Positions 1-8,471 are shown, numbered from the stretch's first letter. The stretch: DNA of 64,000 nt from Reyranella sp. CPCC 100927 (GCF_007859315.1 NZ_VOHA01000030.1:21632-85631); one strand, 5' to 3'. The notes: generated by a model from the letters alone, not told the origin. Numbers and translations are program-made.

Positions 1-141
1 GGCCCGCTGGCTGTAGTATTCGGCGGCGAGGTCGCCCGGCGTGCCGTCGTCCGCGGCCCGGCTGCGGGTCATCGGCGACATGGCAAAGCGGTGCGGCAGG
101 CTGATGCGGCCGACCGTGATGGGATCCCAAACGCTGCTCAT
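1..141 (-). CDS. Old yellow enzyme family NADH:flavin oxidoreductase, N-terminal fragment
   Basis: Only the first 47 codons lie in the window and the gene runs off the left edge. The ATG at 141 (read leftward) is preceded by AGAGGAG at good spacing. The peptide begins with a 'WDPITVGRISLPHRFAMSPM' stretch followed by 'TRSRA' and 'AEYYSQRA', the N-terminal signature of FMN-dependent old yellow enzymes / alkene reductases (2,4-dienoyl-CoA reductase, NemA and XenA relatives). These reduce activated alkenes or nitro esters with NAD(P)H in the cytoplasm. The substrate cannot be told from this piece. A decayed LysR gene end lies upstream on the opposite strand. Confidence 0.85.
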   Translation of the reverse strand, partial: MSSVWDPITVGRISLPHRFAMSPMTRSRAADDGTPGDLAAEYYSQRA

Positions 142-229
142 CGGTATGCTCCTCTGGACATGCGCGCCGTCCGGTCCGGAACAGCGCGTTGCATTGCCTG
201 CCCATATGAGTCGTTCCGATATCGGATCG

Positions 230-508
230 AAGATGCCATTGTTGAGATGGATCGTCTCGAAAGTGGGCCAATCATGGACCGCTATGACGCTTTCATTCGC
301 GTCAACCCGCACGCCGAGGAACGCCTGGTCGGGCGCTGTTTCGCGCGACGAGATGCTGGTGGTAACGCCGCCGACGGTGCGACCGATCGAACTCAGGGCG
401 CTGCATCGCCCGCGGTGGCTGGTCAATCCGAAGGTGACGGCGTTCGTCACCTTCCTGGTGGAAGCCTTTCCCGATCGGCTGCTGCAGAACTGGCAACCCG
501 CCCGGTGA
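230..508 (+). pseudogene. Probable remnant of a LysR regulator C-terminus
   Basis: The frame ending at the stop at 506-508 encodes 'LVNPKVTAFVTFLVEAF' near its end. This closely resembles the usual LysR C-terminal line (…SPKVRAFVDFLVE…). No helix-turn-helix or intact effector domain can be read upstream in any frame, so only a 3' remnant seems left. Its position divergent to an old yellow enzyme gene is typical of a LysR regulator with its target. The 5' limit is approximate. It could be a chance frame, because only about 20 residues look convincing. The rest of 142-794 shows no gene I can support. Confidence 0.35.
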
Positions 509-794
509 AGCGCGACCGCGTTCAAGAAGATGCGATCATCAGCGGACCCGACTTCTTAGGACCAATCAAATACGCCCGACTTCGAGGCGGTCATATGGTC
601 GCGCGCTCAGGAAAGCCCATCTGCCGTCGAACAACGACTTTGCGTTGCCAAAGACCGTCGAACGCGACAATCTGATTCGGCGAGGCCATCCGGCGGGGGA
701 GATGCTCGGCTGGCCGATCAAAACCAGGACGTCGAGCAAGATGCCATCCACCGCGCGCGACCACGCTCGCATTTGCCGTGGCTGTTGGGACCAG

Positions 795-1499
795 ATGCGC
801 GTGCCAATCCCGATCCGGGGTCCTCTGGCATTCCCGTTCCGCGTCTGCGGCATCACGCGAAGCAAGATGAACCCGAACATCTGCACGATCTGCGAGCGTT
901 CGTTCAGCTTCGTCAAGAAACAGCGGCATATCTCGGCCACCGTCACCATCCTGTTCGCCGATATCCGGGGCTATACCCATTTGTCGGAGCGGATAAACCC
1001 CGTGGTCCTGAGCGAGATCGTCAGCCTGTTCCAGGATCAATGCGCCCAGGCCATCTGGAACAACGACGGCATCGTCAACAAGCAGATGGGCGACGGCCTG
1101 ATGGCGATCTTCAACTTTCCGATCAAGATCGCGCACCATGCCAGCGCCGCCGTACAAGCGGCGCTCGACATCCAGCGGCATTGCACGGCGGCACTCAACG
1201 ATCTGGCGTCGCGCCAGGGTGAGCCGGCGGCCGACGGCGTTGGTGTCGGCGTCGGCGTTCACACCGGCCTGGTCGAGATCGGCGAATTCTCGACGTTCCG
1301 CAGCGAATTCACTGCGATCGGCGGCGCCGTCAATCTGACAGCCCGGCTCGAATCGCAGGCAGCGGCCGGCGAAATCCTGGTCTCGGCGGCGGCCGCCGCA
1401 CAAGCCGCCGATCTCGTCGCCGGCGCCCAGACGCGCTCGCTGTCGCTCAAGGGCATCGAGCACCCTGTCACGGCCCATGTCCTGGGCAAAGGCCACTGA
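795..1499 (+). CDS. Class III adenylate/guanylate cyclase domain protein
   Basis: A single-domain cyclase of about 234 residues that would make cyclic nucleotide from NTP with two metal ions. Visible motifs are 'TILFADIRGYT' (first metal Asp), 'NKQMGDGLMAIF' (substrate-selecting Lys and second metal Asp) and 'VNLTARLE' (transition-state Asn and Arg). The position normally holding Asp before 'xVN' (GDxVN) is Gly here (IGGAVN), so base preference is uncertain. N-terminal to the domain is a small Cys pair (CTICER) common in short bacterial cyclases of this kind. There is no transmembrane or receiver domain. The start is uncertain: 795 has a weak GGGA, and 867 (MNPNIC) is an alternative. Confidence 0.8.
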   Translation: MRVPIPIRGPLAFPFRVCGITRSKMNPNICTICERSFSFVKKQRHISATVTILFADIRGYTHLSERINPVVLSEIVSLFQDQCAQAIWNNDGIVNKQMGDGLMAIFNFPIKIAHHASAAVQAALDIQRHCTAALNDLASRQGEPAADGVGVGVGVHTGLVEIGEFSTFRSEFTAIGGAVNLTARLESQAAAGEILVSAAAAAQAADLVAGAQTRSLSLKGIEHPVTAHVLGKGH

Positions 1500-1561
1500 C
1501 GGCGCAAGCGGGAGCGCTGCGGCACAAGTGCGCCGACCGCGCCGGCTCACATGTGCGACAT

Positions 1562-1904
1562 GAAGAATTCACCACGGAGGCACAGAGGACACAGCACGGC
1601 CGTTGGCCGCAACCAAAGTAAGGTGAAGCGAGTGCGTGATGGCGCTGGTGACGGGTCGGACCGCGTCGCTCCAGCGACGCCCCGACGCGCAGCGGCGGAT
1701 CATGAGCGCCGCTGGAGCGGCGCGGTCCCAGCCGTCGCCAGGACGGCATTCACTGGCCGAGCCACCGCAAGGAGAAATCGTCGCAGTGCACGACGATTCT
1801 TGAGGTCAGTAATACAGAGAACATTCTTCGCGCGCGCCGAAGGTGCGCCGTGGCCTTATCTCCGTGTGCCTCTGTGTCCTCTGTGCCTCCGTGGTGAATT
1901 CTTC
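1562..1904. repeat. 33-bp perfect inverted repeat arms (CACCACGGAGGCACAGAGG family)
   Basis: Arms 1562-1594 and 1872-1904 are exact reverse complements over 33 bases and enclose about 277 bp of non-coding DNA. The core word is CACCACGGAGGCACAGAGG. A second member with shorter arms and a tight loop lies at 6247..6330. The enclosed DNA also carries a GC palindrome (1704..1736) shared with 40239..40271. I see no gene in 1500-1973. This repeat word occurs as an intergenic element in many bacteria; its function is unknown to me. Confidence 0.85.
1704..1736. repeat. Dispersed GC palindrome, copy 1
   Basis: A 33-base segment containing the hairpin CGCCGCTGGAGCGGCG, identical to 40239..40271. Similarity extends upstream in both copies (a 'GTCGCT-CAGCGACG' hairpin). 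Both copies are intergenic. The copies are 38.5 kb apart, so this is a dispersed repeat and not a local duplication. Confidence 0.75.
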
Positions 1905-1973
1905 TTCCTCGGGACCGCGCGTTCGTGCGGGCGACACACCGCAGGGTCCTTCGCTTGGTCCTGCGCCTGCACA

Positions 1974-2909
1974 TCACGATGAAAAGAAATCCAGCAGTGC
2001 CGTGATCGTCTCCTGGGGCCGCTCTTCCTGCAGCGTGTGGCCGCAATCGAAGGCGCGTCCCTCGACGTGGAGCGCCTTCTCGCGCCAGGCTTCGGGAACG
2101 TCGAACAGCACGTCGATCGAACCCTTCGCGCCCCAGATCGCGAGCAGCGGTACCCTGATCCGCGCGTCGGCGTCCTCGGCATCGTGGACCAGGTCGATCG
2201 TCGCGGCGGCGCGGTAGTCCTCGCAGATGGCGTGACGCGTCGCCGGGTCGCTGTAGCAGCGCAGGTACTCGGCAAAGGCCTCGGGCTCGGTGGCGCCGGG
2301 CGTCTTGAGCTGGCCATCGATGTGCCGGCGCAGAAAGAATTCAGGATCGGCGGCGATCAGGCGCTCCGGCAGCGGCGCCGGCTGGATGAGAAAGAACCAC
2401 CAGAAATAACGGGTCGCGAGCTCCTTGTCGGTGCGCGCATACATGGTCGCCGTCGGCACGACGTCCATGACGGCGATGCGCGTGACGGTGTCGGGATGAT
2501 CAAGCGCCATGCGATGGGCGACACGGCCGCCGCGGTCATGACCGGCGACGGCGAAACGCGGATGTCCCAACGCCTGCATCAGCGCGACCTGGTCGCGGGC
2601 CATGCTGCGCTTGGCATAGGCCCTGTGGTTCTCGCCACCCGGTGGCTTGCTGCTGTCGCCGTAGCCGCGCAAATCGGCGGCGACGACCGTGAACCGCTCC
2701 GCCAATGCCGGCGCGATCTTGCGCCATGTCACGTGGGTCTGCGGATGGCCGTGCAGCAGCAGAAGCGGCGGTCCCTTGCCGCCGACCGCCGCCCGGATGG
2801 TGATGTCGGCGCCGACGGCGACATCGAGGAGACGGAAGCCCGCCAGAAGAGGCGCCGCGCCGAGATCGGCGATCGCCCGGTGGGACGCGTGATCGTTGAA
2901 CGTCGTCAT
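1974..2909 (-). CDS. Alpha/beta hydrolase, haloacetate dehalogenase-like
   Basis: A 311-residue soluble hydrolase, close to the ~300 residues of fluoroacetate/haloacetate dehalogenases. It shows the oxyanion-hole motif 'LLLHGHPQTHVTW', the nucleophile elbow 'GHDRGGRVAHR' with Asp as nucleophile, and a C-terminal 'CGHTLQEERPQE' with the catalytic His. Known enzymes displace halide from haloacetates through an Asp ester. The halide pocket of the characterised enzymes is read as His-Trp in '(Y)WHWFFLAQP'. Here the matching line is 'YFWWFFLIQP', so the His appears replaced by Trp and true defluorinase activity is doubtful. The start at 2909 matches homologous length. It is divergent from the DUF899 gene. 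Confidence 0.85.
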   Translation of the reverse strand: MTTFNDHASHRAIADLGAAPLLAGFRLLDVAVGADITIRAAVGGKGPPLLLLHGHPQTHVTWRKIAPALAERFTVVAADLRGYGDSSKPPGGENHRAYAKRSMARDQVALMQALGHPRFAVAGHDRGGRVAHRMALDHPDTVTRIAVMDVVPTATMYARTDKELATRYFWWFFLIQPAPLPERLIAADPEFFLRRHIDGQLKTPGATEPEAFAEYLRCYSDPATRHAICEDYRAAATIDLVHDAEDADARIRVPLLAIWGAKGSIDVLFDVPEAWREKALHVEGRAFDCGHTLQEERPQETITALLDFFSS

Positions 2910-3095
2910 GACCTGTCCAGCACTACCACCGCGGCGGTGGAACGGCCAGACGACGCGATCGCATCGGGCGTCCGTCGTTTCCACCGCCGGACCTGCCAGC
3001 GCCCGCCCCCGGAATCCCGCCACACTTGTCACTCCCGCGGCGCATGATCGGACACCTAGTGTGAGCAGGAGATGGCACACGATGGAGACGGAGCG

Positions 3096-3824
3096 ATGAC
3101 GACAAAAGATGTACCTGCGATCGTCGATCGGGCCACGTTCCAAGCGGAACTGGATACGCTGCGGGCGCGCGAGAAGGCTCACACCCGGGAAGAAGACGCC
3201 ATTGCCGCAGCCCGCCGACGACTGCCCATGGTCGCGGTGGATGGCGCAACGCCGCTGGTCGGCGACCAGGGCACCGTGACGCTGTTGGATGCGTTTGAAG
3301 GTCGCCGGATGCTGCTCGCCTACTACTTCATGTGGCATGCCGGCCAGCCGGCGCCGAAGCAGTGCGAGGGGTGCACCCTCTATACCGCGCAGGTCCGCGA
3401 GCTGTCGTTCCTGCATTCCCGCGATGTCACCTACGCCACGTTCTGCCAGGGGCCGTACGCCGAAAGCGCCCGGTACCGCGACTTCATGGGCTGGCAGACG
3501 CCGTGGTACTCGGCGCAGGGCTCGCTCGACACGCTGCTGGTGGGACGGCGAATCGGCATGATGCATCTCGTCAGCTACCTGCGGGAAGGATCGCAAGTCT
3601 TCGAGACCTATTGGACGACGGGGCGCGGCGTCGAGATGATGGGCAACAGCTACGCCTTGCTCGACCTGACGGTTTACGGGCGGCAGGAGGCCTGGGAGGA
3701 CTCGCCCGCCGGCTGGCCGCGGTGGCAAGGCGGGCACTACTACCGCACCGATGGACGTCCCATCGTCCAGTGGCCGCGCGTGAAGGCCGGGCATTCCGAC
3801 GACCTGGGGACGGGCAAAGCCTGA
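3096..3824 (+). CDS. DUF899 family thioredoxin-like protein
   Basis: A 242-residue cytoplasmic protein of the DUF899 family, which has a thioredoxin-like fold and no firmly established reaction. Seen: 'LLAYYFMWHAGQPAPKQCEGC' (split here: LLAYYFMWH then PKQCEGC), 'DVTYATFCQGP', 'FETYWTTGRGVEMM' and a C-terminal 'RPIVQWPRVKAGHSDDLG', all typical of the family. The start at 3096 is preferred because GACGGAG precedes it at proper spacing; an upstream in-frame ATG (3072) has its GGAG too close. It is divergent from the hydrolase and reads toward the LysR gene. Confidence 0.85.
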   Translation: MTTKDVPAIVDRATFQAELDTLRAREKAHTREEDAIAAARRRLPMVAVDGATPLVGDQGTVTLLDAFEGRRMLLAYYFMWHAGQPAPKQCEGCTLYTAQVRELSFLHSRDVTYATFCQGPYAESARYRDFMGWQTPWYSAQGSLDTLLVGRRIGMMHLVSYLREGSQVFETYWTTGRGVEMMGNSYALLDLTVYGRQEAWEDSPAGWPRWQGGHYYRTDGRPIVQWPRVKAGHSDDLGTGKA

Positions 3825-3877
3825 ACGCGGCCGTCCGCACCATAAGCGCCTGCCGTTGCTTCCCATCGACAGGCGCG

Positions 3878-4765
3878 TCACGCCGCAAACAACTTCTGCG
3901 CCATGAAGTCGACGAAGACCCGGAGCTTGGGCGACAGGTGACGACTCGACGGCCACAGGATGCGGAAGGTGCCGCTGTGGTGGACGTGCGGCTCGAGCAC
4001 GGACACCAGCGTGCCCGCCGCGAGCTGCGGGCGGATGGCGAAATCGGGCAGACAGGCAATCCCCAGTCCCTGCTCGGCCATGTGGATCAGCGGCTCGATG
4101 GTGTTGGCCACGGCGGTGACCGGCAGGTCGATGGCGATGTCGCGCCGCCCACGGCGCAGCGGCCAGCGCTCGAGCTTGCTGGTGGTGGCGAAGCGGTGAT
4201 GCAGACAGGCATGCGCCGTGAGGTCTTCCGGTTTGCGCGGCACGCCGGCGCGCGCGAAGTAGCCCGACGTGCCGACGAGCTTGGAGCGGAACGTACCCAG
4301 CGAGCGGGTCATCAGCCGCGAGTCGCGGGCCTCGCCGGCGCGGATCACGACATCGAAGCCCTCGTCGATCACATCGACCAGGCGGTCGCTGAAGTCGAGG
4401 TCGAGCGCGACCTCGGGATAGGCCCGCATGAAGGCGCTCAGCGCCGGCATCACCAGCATGCCGATGATCGGCAGGCTGACCCGCAGCCTGCCGCGCGGCG
4501 CGCCCTGCGTCTGCGCCAGCTCCTGCTCGGCGGCGTCGATCTCGCACAGGATGCGCCGGCAGCGTTCGAGAAAGAGCGCGCCCTCGGGCGTCAGGGTGAT
4601 GGTGCGTGTCGAGCGGTGGAACAGCCGCACGCCCAGGCGCTCTTCCAACCGCGCCACCGCCTTGCCGACAGCGGAGGACGACACGCCCAGCTGCCGGCCC
4701 GCCAGGGTGAAGCTGCGCGTGTCGGCAGCCTGCATGAAGGCATTGAGCGAACCGAGACTGTCCAT
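3878..4765 (-). CDS. LysR family transcriptional regulator
   Basis: A 295-residue LysR protein. An N-terminal winged helix (about residues 3-62, 'FTLAGRQLGVSSSAVGKAVA') is followed by a periplasmic-binding-type effector domain ending in 'RHLSPKLRVFVDFMAQK'. It belongs to the DsdA/CrgA-like group that often controls a divergent efflux or oxidoreductase gene. The divergent gene here is an MFS transporter (5011), so it is the likely target. The 245-bp spacer contains a long inverted repeat (4799..4879) and a symmetric element (4904..4928). The effector is unknown. Confidence 0.92.
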   Translation of the reverse strand: MDSLGSLNAFMQAADTRSFTLAGRQLGVSSSAVGKAVARLEERLGVRLFHRSTRTITLTPEGALFLERCRRILCEIDAAEQELAQTQGAPRGRLRVSLPIIGMLVMPALSAFMRAYPEVALDLDFSDRLVDVIDEGFDVVIRAGEARDSRLMTRSLGTFRSKLVGTSGYFARAGVPRKPEDLTAHACLHHRFATTSKLERWPLRRGRRDIAIDLPVTAVANTIEPLIHMAEQGLGIACLPDFAIRPQLAAGTLVSVLEPHVHHSGTFRILWPSSRHLSPKLRVFVDFMAQKLFAA

Positions 4766-4798
4766 GGTGAACTCTCCCGTGGTGGGCCTTCGGTGGCT

Positions 4799-4879
4799 GT
4801 CATTCCGAGCGGAGCGAGGAATCTTTGGCAGTGTGCGGACCGTCCATGACGAAAGATCCCTCGCTGCGCCCGGAATGAC
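4799..4879. repeat. Long inverted repeat, GTCATYCCGAGCG family, copy 1
   Basis: Arms 4799-4827 and 4851-4879 pair as GTCATTCCGAGCGGAGCGAG with CTCGCTGCGCCCGGAATGAC. This is the first of six members (24381..24461, 27477..27562, 29772..29857, 33784..33867, 43052..43133). This copy is unusual because it lies in a divergent promoter spacer, just upstream of the LysR start. Confidence 0.85.
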
Positions 4880-4903
4880 CGTCGCCCGGGCACGAGTCGA
4901 TTA

Positions 4904-4928
4904 CGGACAGATACGTCCGATATGTCTG
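4904..4928. promoter_or_regulatory. Candidate LysR operator between regulator and MFS gene
   Basis: CGGACAGATACGTCCG (4904-4919) is an inverted repeat, overlapped by AGATA…TATGTCT symmetry to 4928. Its place in the LysR/MFS divergent spacer fits a LysR box. This is inference from symmetry and position only. Confidence 0.35.
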
Positions 4929-5010
4929 GAACTGAAGCGCAATTCTCCTGGGTGACCGATGCCCTTATCTAACCGCCGATCTCTCGCTCGCTTTTCGATT
5001 GGTGGTTTAC

Positions 5011-6231
5011 ATGACATCGACGACCGACACGCTGGCCCCACGCGGCGGCCACGCCGGATCAGCGCGGCATCAAGGCCTGCCGATGGCCGGCCTGCTGGCG
5101 CTGGCCATGGCCGGCTTCATCACCGTGCTCACCGAAGCGCTGCCGGCGGGCGTGCTGCCGGCCATGAGCGCCGACCTCGGCGTATCGGAAGCGCTGGTCG
5201 GCCAGCTGGTGACGCTCTATGCCATCGGCAGCCTGGCGACGGCGATCCCGCTCACGATCGCGACCCAAGGCTGGCGGCGACGCCCGCTGCTGCTGATCGC
5301 GGTCGGCGGCTTCGCCGTCGTCAACCTGGTCACGGCACTGTCGACCAGCTACGCACTGACGCTGGCCGCGCGCTTCCTGGCCGGCGTGTTCGCCGGACTG
5401 CTGTGGGCACTGCTGTCGGGCTTTGCCACGCGCATGGTGCCCGAGCACCTGAAAGGACGCGCCATTGCCGTCGCCATGGTCGGCATCCCGCTGGCGCTGT
5501 CGCTGGGGATTCCGGCGGGCACCTTTCTCGGCAACGTCGTCGGCTGGCGCGTCGCCTTCGGCATCATGAGCGGATTGACCCTGATCCTGATCGGCTGGGT
5601 CCTGGCGAAGGTTCCCGATTTCCCCGGCCAGGCCGCCGAGCGGCGCCTGCCGGTCGCCGCCGTGTTCATGCTGCCCGGCATCCGGCCGGTGCTGTTCGTC
5701 ACCTTGGCCTTCGCGCTGGCGCAGAACCTGCTCTACACCTACATCGCGCCTTTCGTCGTTCCCGCCGGCCTCGCGCGCGCGATCGATGTCGTGCTGCTGG
5801 TCTTCGGCACCGCGGCGCTGGCCGGCATCTGGATCACCGGCGTGCTGATCGATCGCTGGCTGCGCGCGCTGGTGCTGGCCAGCACCGTGCTGTTCGCAGT
5901 GGCCGCCGCCGCGCTGGGGCTGTGGGGCGATGTCGCCGCCGTCGTCTATGCCGGCGTCGGGTTGTGGGGACTGTCCTATGGCGGCATCGCCACGCTGTTG
6001 CAGACCGCCTTGCGCCATGCCGCGGGCGATGCCGGCGATGTCGCGCAATCGATGATCGTCACGGTGTGGAACATCGCCATCGCCGGCGGCGGACTGGCCG
6101 GCGGCATCGTGCTGGAGACCGCGGGTGTCGCCGTCATGCCGTGGCTGCTGGTCGCCCTGCTGGTGCCGACGTTGCTGGTGGCCTGGCAGGCCAAGCGCCA
6201 CGGCTTTCCGCCGGCCGCGCCTCGGGTTTGA
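5011..6231 (+). CDS. MFS transporter, DHA1 drug/nucleoside efflux type
   Basis: A 406-residue, 12-helix inner-membrane protein. The N-terminal half has 'TEALPAGVLPAMSADLGVSE', 'GQLVTLYAIGSLATAIPL' and 'RFLAGVFAGLLWALLSGFA', the pattern of the DHA1 subgroup (AraJ, YdhP, NepI relatives) that exports small molecules by proton antiport. I use the ATG at 5011 because an in-frame TTG at 4999 adds only four residues. The divergent LysR gene probably controls it. A tight inverted repeat (6247..6330) follows and may end transcription from both sides. Confidence 0.9.
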   Translation: MTSTTDTLAPRGGHAGSARHQGLPMAGLLALAMAGFITVLTEALPAGVLPAMSADLGVSEALVGQLVTLYAIGSLATAIPLTIATQGWRRRPLLLIAVGGFAVVNLVTALSTSYALTLAARFLAGVFAGLLWALLSGFATRMVPEHLKGRAIAVAMVGIPLALSLGIPAGTFLGNVVGWRVAFGIMSGLTLILIGWVLAKVPDFPGQAAERRLPVAAVFMLPGIRPVLFVTLAFALAQNLLYTYIAPFVVPAGLARAIDVVLLVFGTAALAGIWITGVLIDRWLRALVLASTVLFAVAAAALGLWGDVAAVVYAGVGLWGLSYGGIATLLQTALRHAAGDAGDVAQSMIVTVWNIAIAGGGLAGGIVLETAGVAVMPWLLVALLVPTLLVAWQAKRHGFPPAAPRV

Positions 6232-6246
6232 TCACGACGAAGGCTT

Positions 6247-6330
6247 CACCACAGAGACACAGAGGGCACAGAGGACACGGAGAGGGACGTCACCCTCTGT
6301 GATCTCTGTGCCCTCTGTGTCTCTGTGGTG
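6247..6330. repeat. Hairpin-forming inverted repeat, CACCACAGAGACACAGAGG family
   Basis: Arms 6247-6273 and 6304-6330 are reverse complements over 27 bases with a ~30-base loop. This is a variant of the 1562..1904 word. It lies exactly between two convergent genes, so it may act as a bidirectional terminator as well as being a dispersed repeat. Confidence 0.8.
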
Positions 6331-6348
6331 ATCTCATACCCGGCTGGT

Positions 6349-7275
6349 CTAGAACGTATGACTGAAGCGCAGCAGGACGCGGATCTGTTCGGGGCGGTCG
6401 CGGGCTGCCGTTTCCCAGTAGGCGTTGGCGGTGAGCGTGACAGCGTCATGGCGCCACTGCACGCCGGGGCCGATGCCCACGACACGTTCACGCGAGCGCT
6501 TTTGCGCGACACCGTCGATGCGATCCGACGTGATCTGCTGCAGGACGTAGCCCGACAGGCCGAGCCGCAAGCCGTCGGCGACCGCGCGCGACAGCGAGAG
6601 ATTGGCGTGCAGCGCCTGGCCCGGCTGGATCGAGCGGGCGCCCAGGCCGTCGGGCGGATCGTCGTTGGCCGAGACCCAGAGGTAGTGCAGCCGGCCGCTG
6701 ACGTCCCATGTGTCCGACGCCATCCACGTGAAGGCGTAGTGCGGGTTGACCTGGACCACGTTGCTGCCGGCATTCACCAGACGCCGGCTGCTGTAGCGTC
6801 CCGTCGGCACGCTGACGTTGAGGTTGAGGCGCTGCCAGAACGGGCGGCCGAACAGGCGCTGCTCGGGCCATTGCAGCAGGACCGGGCTGATGAACAGGTC
6901 GCCGATGCCGGTCGTGCGGCCACGCACGCCGGGCGCGACATCGAGCGCGACCCGCGCCACGGGCAGCACGATCTCGGCACCCCAATAGGCGCCGAACACC
7001 TTCTGGTGCGAAATATAGGCGATGTGCGTGAGCGCGCTGACCGTCGACAGATCCCGCGGCGTTGCCGCCCTGCGGCCGCGCCCGTCGCGGAAGGAACGCG
7101 CCGTTCCAACTGACAGTGTTTCCTCGATCAGCCCACCGGGACCGGCGACGCCATCCAGGAAGCTGGTGTCGCCGAGGTTGACCGGCGGCAGCGACACTTG
7201 CGCCATGGCCGGCGCCGTCCAGAGCGTCGCGGCCATGACGCTCGCGCCTGCCGTGCCGCGCCATGCGCGGCGCAT
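6349..7275 (-). CDS. SphA / phenol-degradation MetA-like outer membrane protein
   Basis: A 308-residue exported protein. The signal peptide 'MAATLWTAPAMAQ' with an AMA-Q cleavage site is followed by a beta-barrel-like sequence with 'FGAYWGAEIVLPVARV', 'GIGDLFISPVLLQW' and a C-terminal aromatic 'LLRFSHTF'. This matches the family found beside aromatic or alcohol degradation genes (SphA, MetA), thought to be outer-membrane channels. The gene is 11 nt downstream of the MFS gene; a GTG at 7290 that overlaps the MFS stop (GTGA) is an alternative start and would imply coupling. Substrate is unknown. Confidence 0.75.
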   Translation of the reverse strand: MRRAWRGTAGASVMAATLWTAPAMAQVSLPPVNLGDTSFLDGVAGPGGLIEETLSVGTARSFRDGRGRRAATPRDLSTVSALTHIAYISHQKVFGAYWGAEIVLPVARVALDVAPGVRGRTTGIGDLFISPVLLQWPEQRLFGRPFWQRLNLNVSVPTGRYSSRRLVNAGSNVVQVNPHYAFTWMASDTWDVSGRLHYLWVSANDDPPDGLGARSIQPGQALHANLSLSRAVADGLRLGLSGYVLQQITSDRIDGVAQKRSRERVVGIGPGVQWRHDAVTLTANAYWETAARDRPEQIRVLLRFSHTF

Positions 7276-7286
7276 GCCTGGTCTTG

Positions 7287-8471
7287 TCACGGCGATGCCG
7301 GTCGCCGCAGCTCGCGCGCGAGCGCGCCGGCGGTCACCACGGCGAGAACGGCGGCGCCGGCCACGATCAACGCCGCAGCACCCCAGCCCTGCGCATCGAT
7401 GACGCTGCCCACCGCGACCGGGCCGACGACCTGGCCGAGGTTGTTGCCCTGCATGACCAGGCCGAAGACGACGGGCGTCAGGCGGGCGACGGGTGCCGCC
7501 ATCGGCGTCGAGGACAGCAGGGTCGCGGGGATCAGGCCGCCCACCGCCGAGAACACCAGGCACAGCAGCAGTGTCGGCGTGTCGGGCAGCAACGCCAGGA
7601 AGATGACCAGGCCCGTTGCGCCCATCACGACATTGGCGCCTGACAGCAGCATCACCCGGCTGCCGCCGCGCGCCAGCACCATGCCGGCGGCCAGGTTGCC
7701 CAGGATGTTGACGGCGCTCGCCAGCGCGCTGAGCAGGCCGGCGGTCTGATGGTCGACCTGCATGCGCGTCATCAGCAGCACGGGCAGGAAGCTGAACAGC
7801 GCGAAGAACATCAGGCTGTAGAGCCCGAAGGCGGCGGCCAGCAGCAGCGGACTGCCGGCGCGCAGGATCGTGCCGGTGTCGGCCGCCAGGCGGTGCCATG
7901 ACCACGGCTGGCGTCCAGCGCGCGCCGGCACGACCGCGAGCACGCCCAGCAGGACCAGCACCGTCACGGCACTGCTGGTCCACCAGATCGCGTGCCAGCC
8001 GCCCAGCAGCGGGCCGGCCAGCAGCGCCAGCGCAATGCCCGCCGGCATGAAGCAGCTCCAGAACGCGAAGGCGAGATCGCGCTGCCGCGGCGCCACGACA
8101 TCCTCGAGAAGCGACGGCGCCGCGACGCTGATCAGCAGGAAGCCGGCGCCTTCCACCACCCGCGTGGCCAGCAGCAGCGGATAGGCGGTGGCCACGGCAC
8201 CGACTGCCGCCGCGGCCGCGGTGGCGAGCAGGCCGGCGACCAGCACGCGGCGGGCGCCGATGCTGGCGACGGCGGCGCCCACGGGGATGCCGCCGACCAG
8301 GCCCAGCACGGCGAAGATGCTGGTCAGCCAGCCGACCGCTGCCAGGCCGAGCCCGAGATCGGCCTGCAGCATCGGCGTCGCGATCGCCGCCTTGCCGACC
8401 TGCAGCGCCGCCACCAGGCCGGCGGCCACGACCAGCGCGACGACGCCCCACCGTGTCGTTGTTGCGGGCAT
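7287..8471 (-). CDS. MFS transporter
   Basis: A 394-residue, 12-helix permease with an N-terminal 'GWLTSIFAVLGLVGGIPVGA' and the family loop 'IGARRVLVAG'. The sequence resembles the CynX/NimT group, but substrate cannot be assigned. It starts 1 nt after the wrbA stop and is followed closely by the SphA-like gene. wrbA, this MFS and the SphA-like gene therefore form one leftward operon, probably under the divergent LysR at 9205: quinone reduction plus inner- and outer-membrane transport. Confidence 0.9.
   Translation of the reverse strand: MPATTTRWGVVALVVAAGLVAALQVGKAAIATPMLQADLGLGLAAVGWLTSIFAVLGLVGGIPVGAAVASIGARRVLVAGLLATAAAAAVGAVATAYPLLLATRVVEGAGFLLISVAAPSLLEDVVAPRQRDLAFAFWSCFMPAGIALALLAGPLLGGWHAIWWTSSAVTVLVLLGVLAVVPARAGRQPWSWHRLAADTGTILRAGSPLLLAAAFGLYSLMFFALFSFLPVLLMTRMQVDHQTAGLLSALASAVNILGNLAAGMVLARGGSRVMLLSGANVVMGATGLVIFLALLPDTPTLLLCLVFSAVGGLIPATLLSSTPMAAPVARLTPVVFGLVMQGNNLGQVVGPVAVGSVIDAQGWGAAALIVAGAAVLAVVTAGALARELRRPASP

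Noticed and set aside
1562..1904. An insertion sequence
   Set aside because: The perfect inverted arms enclose only 277 bp without any coding frame of transposase type. It is at most a miniature non-autonomous element.
1974..4547. An 857-codon open frame on the minus strand
   Set aside because: Only the last 311 codons have family homology. The upper part is out-of-frame reading antisense to the DUF899 gene and through the LysR gene, as happens in GC-rich DNA.
6349..8451. A 700-codon minus-strand frame joining the MFS region to the SphA-like protein
   Set aside because: The upstream part is a shadow of the MFS gene in another frame. The SphA-like protein has its own signal peptide and start at 7275 or 7290.
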